Origin: DASQZK01 sp963763215
GTDB taxonomy: Bacteria; Bacteroidota; Bacteroidia; Bacteroidales; GCA-2748055
Assembly (NCBI GenBank): GCA_963763215.1
Contig: CAVXNX010000031.1
Span: 298,236 to 362,235 of the forward strand
Length of the DNA: 64,000 bases
Direction of reading: 5' to 3'
In this document: piece by piece, positions 9,653-19,526 of the stretch
Layout: each line of letters opens with the position of its first letter
Position numbering within the stretch: the stretch's first letter is position 1
Program-made: the position numbers and the translations under genes
The notes under the pieces: model-generated
What the model was told of the DNA's origin: nothing
What the model saw: the letters and a program-made list of their open reading frames with translations, nothing else
Databases searched by the model: none

Positions 9653-11179
9653 TTGAAAATATTAGGGTTACAGAGATGTTTTTGCGATTTTTGCTATATG
9701 CAAAACGGGCAGGAAATATCATCCGGAAATCAGGTCGTTTCTCTGGCACAATATCAGGAGTTACTGGCAGAAAATATGTACCTGAAACAGGAACTTTCCC
9801 AGCTCAAAAGGATGATCTTTGGCAGTAAAAGTGAACGTTACGTTGCCAGTGATCCGGGACAGTTAAGCCTGGATTTGGGTATGGAAGCTCCTCTGGCGGC
9901 TGAGCCACAAACAGAAGAGATCACTTATAACCGCAAGAAGCCGGAAGGGAACAAAGGATCGGCCAAACGTCTTGAATTGCCGTCACACCTGCATCGTGAA
10001 GACCATGTTATAGAGCCTACTGAAGATATTACCCAGGCAAAAAAGATCGGAGAACTGGTCACAGAAGTTCTGGAGTATGTGCCGGGTAAATTTTATGTGG
10101 AACGGTATATCCGCCCCAAGTATGTACTGCCGGCAGAAGAAAAAATTGTAGTGGCTGAACTGCCCAGCCTTCCTATACCTAAAGGCAATGCCGGACCGGG
10201 ACTGCTGAGCCATCTACTGATCAGCAAGTTCGTGGATCATCTACCATTTTACCGTCAGGCCGGGCAGTTCAAGCGTCAGGATATTACCATCGCCGAATCG
10301 ACTATCAGTGGTTGGTTTACGGCATCCTGCCGTTTGCTCGAACCGCTGTATGAGACCTTAGTAAATAAAGTCCTTGAGAGTGATTATCTGATGGCCGATG
10401 AAACGCCTATCCCGGTACTGACCAAAGATAAGCCGGGAGCCACACATAAAGGTTACCACTGGGTCTATTACTCACCGGAGCACAAAAGGGTATGTTTTGA
10501 TTACCGGAGAAGTCGGGAACGAGCGGGCCCTGAAGAATTTTTACAGTCATACAAGGGTGCGTTACAAAGTGATGGGTATGCTGCGTATAATGAATTTGGA
10601 AACAAGGAAGGAATAACCTTATTATCGTGCATGGCACATTCCAGGCGGAAATTTGAACAGTCCAAGGACAATGATCCTGACAGGGCAGGGTATGCTTTGG
10701 AGAAAATACAGCAACTCTATGCCATAGAGCGCCAGGCCCGTGAAGAAGGTTTAACTTACCAGGAAAGAAAAAGCTTACGTCAGGAAAAGGCAGTCCCAAT
10801 ACTACAGGAAATGGAATCCTGGATGAAAGAACAGTTACCGGAAGTACTTCCCAAGAGTGCCATTGGAAAAGCATTAACCTACACCTTAACGCTATGGAAA
10901 AGGCTGGTCAGGTATACAGAAAACGGAAAATGGGAGATCGACAATAATCTAATCGAGAATAGCATTCGGCCGGTCGCACTCGGAAGAAAAAATTATATGT
11001 TCGCAGGCAGTCATGAAGCTGCCCAACAAGCCGCCATGATCTACTCTTTTCTAGGCACATGCAAGATCACCAATGTAGAGCCTTTTGCCTGGCTAAAAAA
11101 AGTTCTTACCCTGATCCCTGATTACTCAATACAGAAACTGGAGGATCTGCTTCCGGGAAACCTCATTCTATCTGAATAG
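9653..11179 (+). CDS. tnpC: IS66 transposase TnpC
   Basis: This is the large transposase of the element, up to 508 residues from a TTG at 9653; the ATG at 9698 (MQNGQEISSGNQ) is the likelier start. An N-terminal coiled coil (LLAENMYLKQELSQLKRMIF) is followed by the IS66 zinc-binding/DNA-binding region and the DDE core. ADETPIPVLTK carries the first acidic residue, QSDGYAAYNEF lies in the core, and NNLIENSIRPVALGRKNYMF carries the final Glu. The right terminal repeat begins 20 bases after the stop. The gene is intact. Confidence 0.95.
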   Translation: MKILGLQRCFCDFCYMQNGQEISSGNQVVSLAQYQELLAENMYLKQELSQLKRMIFGSKSERYVASDPGQLSLDLGMEAPLAAEPQTEEITYNRKKPEGNKGSAKRLELPSHLHREDHVIEPTEDITQAKKIGELVTEVLEYVPGKFYVERYIRPKYVLPAEEKIVVAELPSLPIPKGNAGPGLLSHLLISKFVDHLPFYRQAGQFKRQDITIAESTISGWFTASCRLLEPLYETLVNKVLESDYLMADETPIPVLTKDKPGATHKGYHWVYYSPEHKRVCFDYRRSRERAGPEEFLQSYKGALQSDGYAAYNEFGNKEGITLLSCMAHSRRKFEQSKDNDPDRAGYALEKIQQLYAIERQAREEGLTYQERKSLRQEKAVPILQEMESWMKEQLPEVLPKSAIGKALTYTLTLWKRLVRYTENGKWEIDNNLIENSIRPVALGRKNYMFAGSHEAAQQAAMIYSFLGTCKITNVEPFAWLKKVLTLIPDYSIQKLEDLLPGNLILSE

Positions 11180-11221
11180 GAAATCTTATCTTTGGGGGGG
11201 TGCAGTTGGCCGAAGGCTTAC

Positions 11222-11457
11222 GGAATAACCCCTTTAAAAAAGTGGCAGGGTATGCCGGAATCATTGGCAGTATATTATCGGAATCGGTGGCAGGGTTTGC
11301 GCCGGAATATCTAGCAACGCTTTGAACGACTCACAGGCTTTAATCCCTGCCAGTGTCCTGTATGTAAAAAAGGCCGGATGGTGGTGGTAAGGGAACTGCC
11401 CAGGATCAGGTCGCCTGACAGGGTAAATTCTCCCGAATTTACGGCAACTACTTTTTA
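11222..11457 (+). pseudogene. IS91-family transposase, C-terminal piece
   Basis: Directly after the IS66 right end the text reads VAGYAGIIGSILSESVAGFA, then LTGFNPCQCPVCKKGRMVVV and RELPRIRSP. The CxxC close to the end is the pattern of IS91-type transposase C-termini. Compared with the family about 170 residues between this piece and the part ending at 8892 are missing, so more than a clean insertion happened. A shift or stop separates LATL from RLTGF. Confidence 0.6.
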
Positions 11458-11640
11458 AATCCTGGATTACATCCTATCAATGGTGCCGGGAAAATTATGC
11501 ACACCGGATACCAAAATCAGCTAAATTCCGGATGATATCAACTGTTTCCAGGTAAATAAGGGCATAAAAACTTCAGGCTTCCAGGAATCTTCAACCTGCC
11601 CGAATTCCAAAAACAACAAAAAACGTCATTAAGTGCATAG

Positions 11641-11664
11641 CTCGCCTGCGGATAGTCCGGCGAG
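11641..11664 (+). repeat. short palindrome downstream of the TIR-NTPase gene
   Basis: CTCGCC and GGCGAG pair around a 12-base centre. It lies about 55 bases beyond the stop of the minus-strand TIR gene, so it could act as its terminator hairpin, or it could be a small dispersed repeat. No T-run follows on the minus strand. Confidence 0.35.
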
Positions 11665-11720
11665 TGTAGTTCAACATGGACTTATCGCTGGGTCTTGCAG
11701 ACCGCTCAGAGTCCTATTTA

Positions 11721-13210
11721 TTAGGCGCTGTTATTATTAACTCTTAACTCAGCAATCTTATTCATAAACAATTCGATATGGGCCCCAATTTGAGAATCAA
11801 GATCTGCGTTCGCATCTAGAGTCAAATGACCTTTTTTACGGTTGATGTCGAATGCTGAAAGATCAACTGATGATAGTATTATAGATATTACAGCACCATC
11901 TTTAAATCGATCTTTGAAATTTTCGGATTCAAATTGAGTCCATACTCTTTTTGGATAGTCTGGTCCAATAATTACAATTACGTAGGAAGCTTCTGATCTA
12001 TATATCGGGCCAAGATAATCCTCAACATCTTCAGCTAAAATTCTATATTCCTCATTCTTATCATAGAATACTTCAAACTCACAACTTTGCAATTGATCAA
12101 AATATTCTTTGGCGATAGACCTATTGCTGCCTGCAAATGATAAGGCAAAATCATATCTTGAGTCAAAATCCAATGCTAAAAATCCAGCTTCTTTGGCAAA
12201 AGACGCCCAAGTTGTATTTTTTATGTAATATATAAACTGAGGATCCTGAACAATAAGTAAATTACTTTTTTCCTCAAAGAATAATACTTCCTGATATTCG
12301 GTATTTGATTTTATTGTGTCTTTTAAATAGCCTTTTGATACAACTTGTGAGATACTTCCTTTAAGATTTGTATAATCAACCATCAGCTGATTAATATTTA
12401 ATACCCAGTTTTTGCTTTTCGATAGATGATACAAAAGTTGCAAATACGGTGCTCTACCCGCTTTTCTTAATTTTGAACCTCGCACAAAAGATAAAGTACG
12501 GTCGTGAAACTTTCTTTTAAGAATATCATAAACTTTGCTATTAACCAATTCGAAACTTGTATTTACTAACGTTTTTGTTTCAGCTTCAGCTGTAATCTTA
12601 GAAAAGATGCATGCATAATAAGCAAGCATTTGTGCAATATAAAAACTACCATTGGATGCTTGGATTATTTCTTTCTTAACATTAAGGTCTATATTGAGTT
12701 CATTTTCACCCATAGTAAGTAGTTCTGAGATCTTTTCATCAGTATTTGTGCCAAAAGTTATAATCTCAATACGCGTGTTCAAATCCGTTCCAAAGGAGAT
12801 GAGATTTTCACCAGCTTTATTTATCCCAAGAATTATTAATTTATTTTCTGTGTCCCCTTCATCAGCTAAAACCTTTAGCAAATTTGCGATATCGTTTTTT
12901 ACTTTATCTTCTAGTCTGTGAAAGTCATCTATTACGATATTACCAAAGGGTTTTGAATTTGGAAGATCTTCTATATATTCAATATCTTCTTTTTTCCTTG
13001 GTGTTAAAACTAAAACTTCATCATCGCCAACCGTCTTCTGAATGGCTTTTATAGCTGCTGTAGTCTTGCCAATACCAGATGGTCCTTCTATTACAATTCC
13101 ACGACCTGGACTTTTTAATGCAACAGTCAATTCCGTGTATTCTTTTGGCTCAACAAAGTATATTCCGGGACCCCGTTAATAGTGAAAACTTGATATAGTT
13201 CTTTTTTCAT
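11721..13210 (-). CDS. P-loop NTPase with C-terminal TIR domain (probable defence protein), frameshift near the start
   Basis: The N-terminal NTPase has Walker A IEGPSGIGKTTAA and Walker B FGNIVIDDFHRL, followed by an alpha-helical region. From about residue 325 a TIR-like domain begins (RYDFALSFAGSNRSIAKEYF). It contains EFEVFYDKNEEYR, SYVIVIIGPDYPKRVWTQFE and the acidic residue after WT that TIR NADases use. TIR-NTPase proteins commonly act in antiphage abortive defence by NAD+ depletion; that role here is inferred. The long frame starts at TTG 13130, but the sequence from ATG 13210 (MKKELYQVFTINGVPEYT) joins as VPEYTFVEPKEYTEL if one T is added near 13156. The gene is AT-rich compared with its surroundings and flanked by insertion sequences, which suggests transfer. 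Confidence 0.82.
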
Positions 13211-13250
13211 ATAACAATTATTTTCTAACAGTAATTTTATTAAAATAATT

Positions 13251-14799
13251 GTAACTATTCAGGTACCAAACCTAATTTAAAATTAAAGATAAAAAAATTT
13301 GGGTAGTTATCAACAATTATTTAGTTTTTCTTCTTTTTTCAGAAATCAGATACTTTATTAACAGTTGTTTGTTACTAATTAACAAGTTCCGGGCTATAAA
13401 ATATTGTATTTCAGTTAGGTTAATTTCCTTTGCATAAAAACAAGGAAATTGACAAGTGATCAAAAACGGATATTGGAACTGGAAGCAGAAGTCGCCTCAC
13501 TTAAGGACCTTGTACAGGTTTTGCTTGAAGAAATCGAGCGTCTAAAGCATCCCAAAAACAGTCGCAATAGTTCCGTTCCTCCTTCAAAGGATGAGAACAG
13601 ACCTTTAAAAACAAAAAGCTTGCGGAAGTCCTCCGGGAAAAAGCCAGGCGGACAGGACGGCCATAAAGGCAATAACCTTAAAATGACTGAACATCCGGAT
13701 CATATTATCGAACACAAGTCAGCGTTTTGTGATCATTGCGGAAATGACCTTTCCCATGCAAAAACAGAACTTATCCAGAGACGCCAGGTGGTTGACATTC
13801 CTCCGATAATACCTCAATATACCGAGCATAGGGTGTTTCGAAGTGTTTGCAGTTGCGGACACGTTACGGAATCCTCATTTCCGACGGGAATAAATGCGCC
13901 CATCAGCTATGGTCCAAATATAGAGGCCACCATAGCCTATTTACATACCCGTCAATATATTCCCTTCAAAAGAATGAGCGAGTACTTTCGTGATGTGTGT
14001 AACCTGCCGGTAAGCCAGGGGGCTATTTATGATATGCTGGAACGTTTTGGTCAAAAAGCTTTATCTACCTGGCAACATATAGCCAAAGAAGTTCAAGGCA
14101 GCAACGTTGTTGGTTCGGATGAAACAGGCGCCAAACTAAACGGAAAAAAAGGTTGGTTCTGGACCTGGCAAAGTAACAAGGCCACATTTATTACTTTTTC
14201 AGGAAACCGGGGAACCAACACAATAAACACCAATTTTGAAAAAGGTTTTACAGATGCCGTTCTGGTGCATGATTGCTGGAAAAGCCATTTTGAAACCAAA
14301 GTCAAAACCCATCAAATTTGCATTGCTCATCTTTTACGTGAACTTACCTTTTTTGAAGATCGGTATTTATCACCATGGGCTTCCCAATTCAAAGAACTAT
14401 TATGCGATGCCCTGAAATTGAAAAATGATTTATCCCCGCCTCAATATTTCTACCCAATACATCAAAGAACTGAACTTGAAGGCACCCTTAGAGTCTTATT
14501 ACAAACCGAAATCCCCAAACGGATGAAGGAGGTGGTTACTTTTCAGAAACGAATGAACAAGTACAAAGACTATATATTTAATTTCCTATACTATCCCGAA
14601 GTACCTCCTGATAACAATGCCTCCGAGAGAGCAATCCGCAATATTAAAGTCAAACAAAAAGTCTCCGGACAATTTAAATCCCAACGCGGTGCGGAAATCT
14701 ACGCCATGATCAGATCCATAACAGACACTTGCATTAAAAATAGCCAGAATGTTTTGTCCGCATTTCATGCTATTGCTAAATTGGTACCTGAATAGTTAC
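13251..14799 (+). mobile_element. single-gene IS66-group element (ISBst12-like), 1549 bp
   Basis: Perfect 19-base terminal inverted repeats (GTAACTATTCAGGTACCAA) sit at 13251-13269 and 14781-14799. They enclose one transposase gene whose last codons overlap the right repeat. The flanks aaataatt and aaattttt agree at 6 of 8 bases, a weak target duplication. It lies only 40 bases upstream of the minus-strand TIR gene, where it could separate that gene from its promoter or supply a new one. Confidence 0.92.
13449..14795 (+). CDS. IS66-family transposase (ISBst12-type)
   Basis: 448 residues from a TTG start preceded by AAGGA. An N-terminal coiled coil (LELEAEVASLKDLVQVLLEE) is followed by NSRNSSVPPSKD, a lysine-rich GKKPGGQDGHKG linker and a zinc-finger CDHCGNDL...CSCGH. 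The DDE core then shows VVGSDETGAKLNGKKGWFW, VLVHDCWKSHF and NNASERAIRNIKVKQKVSGQ. Elements of this subgroup carry no tnpA/tnpB, as here. The gene is intact. Confidence 0.95.
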   Translation: MTSDQKRILELEAEVASLKDLVQVLLEEIERLKHPKNSRNSSVPPSKDENRPLKTKSLRKSSGKKPGGQDGHKGNNLKMTEHPDHIIEHKSAFCDHCGNDLSHAKTELIQRRQVVDIPPIIPQYTEHRVFRSVCSCGHVTESSFPTGINAPISYGPNIEATIAYLHTRQYIPFKRMSEYFRDVCNLPVSQGAIYDMLERFGQKALSTWQHIAKEVQGSNVVGSDETGAKLNGKKGWFWTWQSNKATFITFSGNRGTNTINTNFEKGFTDAVLVHDCWKSHFETKVKTHQICIAHLLRELTFFEDRYLSPWASQFKELLCDALKLKNDLSPPQYFYPIHQRTELEGTLRVLLQTEIPKRMKEVVTFQKRMNKYKDYIFNFLYYPEVPPDNNASERAIRNIKVKQKVSGQFKSQRGAEIYAMIRSITDTCIKNSQNVLSAFHAIAKLVPE

Positions 14800-15874
14800 A
14801 AATTTTTTAAATGATCCCATATATTTTTTCCTTGTATTTGATTTTATTGATGAATGCCACCCAAAGTTTTCTTCCCTTTTCTTCATTACGTATGCCTATT
14901 GCCAGCATGGTAATGATATCCCTGCAGAACTTTTTCATTCGTTTCAAATGATAATTGAAAATTCCGATGATGTCAGAATCATCCTGCAACTCTTCGCCGT
15001 TTTCGGCACTTCATCAGACCTGAAGCGGCCCAGGTACCTGCTGCGATATCTCTGGCGGTATGAAAACAGAAAACCAGATACCGCAGTGCCTACGCATAAA
15101 AAACTGGAATGATGTAATCCGGGCAGGCTGACATTTAACCTCCTACCTTTGCGTATATACGGGTAATTCCAACGCATTAACGTTTATAACTCACACCATA
15201 AATCCCATCAACCCATAAGGGTATTTCTATCTCACATGAGGGCATATTTTTCCATCTGAAGCCCACCAACCTGAACATGTACGATTAACTTACAACAGGA
15301 TATTTTCTTACCTGTAAGCCAAATCCTCCAGAATAAGAGTATCTTCCCTGCCTTAGGATCTGTCTGACTGAAAAAGGAATAACTATCATAACTAGTGCTT
15401 GCAAGAAAACGCCAATAGCTGCGTTATGCTCGACTTCAAAACAGTCATTTACGAATAGTAAACTCCTGTTTTTCAGTCATCGCAAGCCTTGCTCTTGACG
15501 TTTTCTTATCAAGCACGGCTAAAAAACATGAGTTTTCTTTCTGACACTAACTACCATTTAAAAAAAGAATAGGTATATTTAAAAAATCAACTCTTCAATC
15601 TAATTGTAATTCTAAATTAAACATAATTAAACGTGTAAAATGAAGAAAATAATAAATGAAATTCTATTGTCGATGAATCCAAATGGGTTGATTAAAAAGC
15701 CATTTATGAAGCAGCTTTCGGTGATAGGTGAAGCGATAAAAAAGAATTAACAAAAGTTTCTCATATAATTACGAAAACGAGGATGGAAGAGGAACGCGGA
15801 TGACGCGAATTGGGTGGATTTAATTCTTGTGGAGCATTAATGTGATTGAGGTTGGAAATGAGAATAGTTATGTT
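14800..15874 (+). other. about 1.1 kb without a convincing gene
   Basis: AT-rich intergenic DNA. Two short overlapping frames exist: minus 14807-14989 (60 codons, lysine-rich) and plus 14948-15112 (54 codons, with DLKRPRYLLRYLWRYENRKP). Neither is recognisable, and both may be pieces of deleted genes. The palindromic element at 15393-15520 is the only clear structure. Confidence 0.5.
15393..15520 (+). repeat. ~128-bp imperfect palindromic element (MITE-like hairpin)
   Basis: The outer arms start GTGCTTGCAAGAAAACGCCA on the left. The reverse complement of the right arm reads GTGCTTGATAAGAAAACGTC, and pairing continues to about 40 bases. The inner arms AAAACAG, TTTAC, then GTAAA, CTGTTTT pair around the centre GAATA, so almost the whole length folds on itself. 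It has no coding content and lies in intergenic DNA. The structure fits a non-autonomous miniature transposon or a REP-like element. Confidence 0.7.
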
Positions 15875-17680
15875 TTAAAGTTCCGGGTAGTTTTTAGTGC
15901 AACAAAGATAGATGAGGGCTGGATCCTTGCGAAGGGCTTTCAAATACTGGGCATGCAAGGTTTTGAGTCTATTGTCATAGCTGCTGTTAACCGCTGCCTT
16001 CTTTTCCTCACTCAGCTTGCTGCACTGACCGTCGATCACGCCATTCTTAAAGGCTTCCAGCAGATAGAACCTTTCTCCCGGTGCTCCAAACGGATGTCTG
16101 CTTATAGGACGTATCGCTTCCTGACTGGGGGTTTGAGGGGATCCGGATGTTGTGTATGAGTTAAAGTATATCGTATTGGCTATAGCCGTCATAAAGGCGT
16201 CGTCGACACCCAGTTCCGGCACCGACTCATACAATAAGTACGCTCCCTGCAAAGAGTGCGAAAAATGACCTTGATCATCCGCGCCGAATAACTTGACGTC
16301 ACCCTCCATGTGACCGCTGTCCGTAGCACTGTAGGGGTAAGAAAAATAGTCGTCGCCTTTATAGGTTTCCTCAAAGCCGGTGTTCTTCCAGTTCTTGATA
16401 TATTCCCGGATGACCTTGCGGTAGCGGTCAATTGTCGGCTGATACTCCTTTGTACTGTTCAACGCCTGCAGATCCTCGAGCGCTGCCGTTGCCATGCCGA
16501 TGCTACCGATCCCGTTCAGGGCGCGGTTAAATGCCCGATGCCTGAAATCATCCGCCAGTTCCTGCGGAATGCCCATGACTGAATCGAGGGAGTTGGTCCC
16601 TTCGACAACCGGTTTTAATGTGGAAACGATGGCGTTAAGGGATTCTTCGGCCTCACGTAACTCTTTCGGACTAACTTCGTCGGGATGCTTCCGTGCCAAT
16701 TGCAGGGTGATTCCCGAGGAGACAGCCATGGAATACATGAAGGCCATATGCTCGGGATCTTTTGCCTTTAGTTGTGCAACATCAGGATAATCCATGCACA
16801 GCCTGGTGTAATGCCGGGCTGATACGCGTAGAGCGTCGAGGAGACGTTTGTCGCCTGTCGATCGATAGGCCTGGTAGAGGTAAAGCCATTGTCCGACAGG
16901 AAAGAAAAACCGCATCCCCATGAACTGCTCCAGGGAGGCTATTGGATCATCAAATGGCAATTCCTGTATGCCGTAACCATTTGCCAGCGTCTGCCGGATG
17001 AGAATCTCCACCTCTTCCTTTGGAGGCAATTTGTCAGTGAAAAAAGGGGTCGGCTCCCATCCTTCAGGGGCAGCGAAATCGTTAGCAGGGGGTAGCCTCT
17101 TCATCCCTGCCTCGGATACTGTGGTAAGGCTCGGCCCCCTCTCGATGCAGTGAGGACAAACTTTGAATCCTTCCGCTTCCCACTCTTTTTTCGTTTTGCG
17201 CAAATTTCCCTGAGTGATTATGGTCCGATGGCATCCAGCCAGGTGCTTATATTGATCTTTTCTATCGTTACCAAAGAGAATGGCATCTTCAGGGATACCC
17301 GCCTCCGGATACTTTCGCCGATAGCCTTTGAAGCAGCAGCGGCTTCGTCCTGATTGACCTGATTCGCCAATCCTCCAGCCCTCCTTGTCAGCCTGCTCCA
17401 GTGTGATGACCTTCTTCTTATCCTTGAGGACCAGCATCGGGCAGTTTTCCTCATGGACACGCATCCAGAGTGCATCACAGTAGGCCTTGGTATTGGGGTC
17501 ATACTGTTTTTCCGGGATCTGAAGCCATGCCTTTCTTGCTTTTTGACCCTTCCGTCCGTATTTACTATAGTCGATGTTGTTCCCCTGGGCTTCAGCATCA
17601 GTAACGTACGCCAGAAGGCAAAAGGTGGTTAGAAGCAGGGTGAATGCCTTGAGCATATTGACTTGAATTTCTTTTTTCAT
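15875..17680 (-). CDS. secreted protein of unknown function (601 aa), probable alpha/alpha-barrel
   Basis: A signal peptide (LKAFTLLLTTFCLLAYVTDA, cleavage after AEA) shows export. Residues about 110-185 are a cysteine-rich section (SRCCFKGYRRKYPE, HLAGCHRT, FKVCPHC) that looks like a metal-binding insertion. From about 230 the protein is helical, with WLYLYQAYRSTGDKRLLDAL, the repeat pattern of alpha/alpha-toroid enzymes such as polysaccharide lyases or C5-epimerases, and aromatic YFSYPYSATDSGHMEGDVKL near 470. I do not recognise the family. The second Met (residue 9) could also be the start. The frame is undamaged. Its neighbours are unrelated, but a carbohydrate-use region lies 3 kb away. 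Confidence 0.7.
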   Translation of the reverse strand: MKKEIQVNMLKAFTLLLTTFCLLAYVTDAEAQGNNIDYSKYGRKGQKARKAWLQIPEKQYDPNTKAYCDALWMRVHEENCPMLVLKDKKKVITLEQADKEGWRIGESGQSGRSRCCFKGYRRKYPEAGIPEDAILFGNDRKDQYKHLAGCHRTIITQGNLRKTKKEWEAEGFKVCPHCIERGPSLTTVSEAGMKRLPPANDFAAPEGWEPTPFFTDKLPPKEEVEILIRQTLANGYGIQELPFDDPIASLEQFMGMRFFFPVGQWLYLYQAYRSTGDKRLLDALRVSARHYTRLCMDYPDVAQLKAKDPEHMAFMYSMAVSSGITLQLARKHPDEVSPKELREAEESLNAIVSTLKPVVEGTNSLDSVMGIPQELADDFRHRAFNRALNGIGSIGMATAALEDLQALNSTKEYQPTIDRYRKVIREYIKNWKNTGFEETYKGDDYFSYPYSATDSGHMEGDVKLFGADDQGHFSHSLQGAYLLYESVPELGVDDAFMTAIANTIYFNSYTTSGSPQTPSQEAIRPISRHPFGAPGERFYLLEAFKNGVIDGQCSKLSEEKKAAVNSSYDNRLKTLHAQYLKALRKDPALIYLCCTKNYPEL

Positions 17681-18025
17681 TTCGGAGCGTCTCTTTAAAA
17701 AACATATGGATATTCAACCGCTTTTCTCCTGCCTTGCCACTTACCGGAAGAAAGATCGTTTTCATTAAATCATAGTTGGCGGGTAAATCTAATAAAAATA
17801 AATCAAAAATTGTGAATGCAGGACATTACAGACAGAATGTTTGATTAACCGCAAAGAGACGAGGAAACAAATGGACAGCGGTAATGATGGCAATGATCCA
17901 GGACCTGCATGCCGCGAAAAAAAGCCTTTGTGAACGCCATCATGTGGCAAATAAGAAAGGGTTTACAAATCTTTAAGTTTATAACCCTTTGAAAGGCCTT
18001 CTCCTTTGTAGTCGGCGGGCGGGGG
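17681..18025 (+). other. 345-base intergenic region
   Basis: Lies between the start of the minus-strand secreted protein and the minus-strand tRNA. It must hold the former's promoter, but I see no clear Bacteroidota-type promoter or hairpin. Confidence 0.4.
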
Positions 18026-18099
18026 TGGAGCATATCGGAATCGAACCGATGACCTCTTGACTGCCAGTCAAACGCTCTAGCCAACTGAGCTAATGCCCC
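18026..18099 (-). tRNA. tRNA-Ala (anticodon GGC)
   Basis: On the minus strand the sequence starts GGGGCATTAGCTCAGTTGG and folds into a full cloverleaf. The 7-bp acceptor stem has one G-T pair, the anticodon loop is CTGGCAG, the T-loop is TTCGATT and the discriminator base is A. The GGC anticodon reads GCC/GCU alanine codons. CCA is not encoded. Confidence 0.95.
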
Positions 18100-18328
18100 G
18101 ATACGGATGCAAAAATAGACTAATTTTTAAAATTCCCAAAGTAAAATTTTTGAAACCGGGTTTATTTCCGCATCCCTTCCCCCGCATCCCCGGCACCCGG
18201 GGTCGTGCCGCCCGGGAACGGAATCATTAAAAACAATGTCCCATTGAGGCTGTTATAATACCGAAAGATGACTGCCGGAAAAACCGGTAGTGATCAATGC
18301 CAGTTTCAAATCAAAAAAACCAGATATC

Positions 18329-19284
18329 ATGAAAGCAGTTATACTGAAAGAAACCGGAGGGCCCGAAAATCTGAAGCTGGCAGAAATGCCGGTTCCGGAA
18401 CTTCAGCCCGGTGAAGTGCTGATCAGGGTAAAGGACATTTCAGTAAATCCCGTGGATGCATCGGTAAGCCGAAACAGCGGCATGCTTCACAATATGCTGA
18501 AACCGGCTGATGGAAAAGATTCCTATATCCTCGGCTGGGATATTTCAGGCACCGTGGAAAAAACAAGACGTGAAGTCACCTCCTTCAAGCCGGGGATGCG
18601 GTTTTCGGCATGGTCAATTTCGCCGGGAACGGCAAAGCATATGCCGAATATGTCGCCGCACCGGCCGACCAGCTGGCTCGGAAACCCGACAACATCTCCC
18701 ATGAGGAAGCTGCCGCCGCCACCCTGGCCGCATTGACGGCATGGCAGGCCCTGGTTAAAAATGCCCGAGTCAGCAGCGGCGATAAGGTCCTCATCCATGC
18801 CGCATCGGGAGGGGTAGGACATTATGCCGTTCAGATCGCCAAATACTTCGGCGCCTATGTCATCGGCACAGCCTCGGCAGCCAACAGGGATTTCGTCATC
18901 AAACTGGGCGCTGATGAATTCATCGATTATACCTCGGAAAAATTCGAGAACAAGGTACTATGATGCCGATATCGTGATCGATTCCATCGGGGGTGATCAT
19001 GTTTTGCGGTCCATCGATACACTAAGGAAGGGGGGCACGTGATCTGCCTGAAAGGTTCCGTGGAAGGGGAAATCGAAAACAAAGCCAAAGAAAAAGATAT
19101 TCATCTCGTACGCCAATTAGTCAGGTCGAACGGTGACGACATGCAACAGCTTGCCCTTCTTCTCGAAGAAGGGAAGATCCATTGTCACATTTCAAAGACC
19201 TTCCACTTCGACCAGCTCCCGGATGCCCACCGGCAAATCGAAACCCGGAAAACCGTTGGAAAGATCGTGGTCGCGGTCGAATGA
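18329..19284 (+). CDS. NAD(P)-dependent quinone oxidoreductase / zinc-type alcohol dehydrogenase, frameshifted
   Basis: Medium-chain dehydrogenase/reductase of the quinone oxidoreductase group, predicted cytosolic. The start ATG at 18329 gives MKAVILKETGGPENLKLAEM. The first frame runs to about 18597, where GGGG stands where five G would continue as FKPGDAVFGMVNFAG. The second frame holds the nucleotide-binding IHAASGGVGHYAVQIAK and breaks near 18957. The third piece, YDADIVIDSIGGDHVLRS, needs one more G near 19038 to join VICLKGSVEGEIEN and the C-terminus TVGKIVVAVE. All lesions are single bases, so read error is plausible. About 318 codons in total, the family length. Confidence 0.82.
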
Positions 19285-19289
19285 AGGCA

Positions 19290-19378
19290 CTAAGGAGGAG
19301 AGTGATGAGGTGATGAGGTGATGGGGTGATGAGGTGATGGAGTGATGAGGTGATGGAGTGATGAGGTGATGGAGTTAG
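19290..19378 (+). repeat. tandem GTGATGG/GTGATGA-type repeat
   Basis: About ten irregular copies of a 7-8-base unit (GTGATGAG, GTGATGGA) follow the oxidoreductase gene. Low-complexity DNA with no open frame of note. Confidence 0.8.
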
Positions 19379-19526
19379 GAAGTTAGGAAGGGCGTGAGAA
19401 CGTCATTCAGGATCCTACCGATATTCTCATAAGGTCCGTTCAACGCGACCCGCCATCGTGGAGCACCGTGACGTGTCATCTACCAACGCCGGTAAAACAG
19501 TTAACCTCGAATTTCCCAAAATAATT

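Larger units (their letters stand above)
8893..11221 (+). mobile_element. complete IS66-family insertion sequence (2329 bp, three genes)
   Basis: Terminal inverted repeats of 22 bases (GTAAGCCTTCGGCCAACTGC...) lie at 8893-8914 and 11200-11221 with one mismatch, beginning with the GTAA typical of the family. Inside are the three usual genes in order: tnpA-like, tnpB and the large tnpC. The flanking octamers gggagaac and ggaataac match at 6 of 8 positions, so the expected 8-base target duplication is imperfect. The element sits in an IS91-type transposase gene. All three frames are open, so it may still be mobile. Confidence 0.93.

Noticed and set aside
14948..15112. 54-codon plus-strand frame as a gene
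   Set aside because: It overlaps an equally plausible minus-strand frame, has no homology I recognise and no ribosome site.
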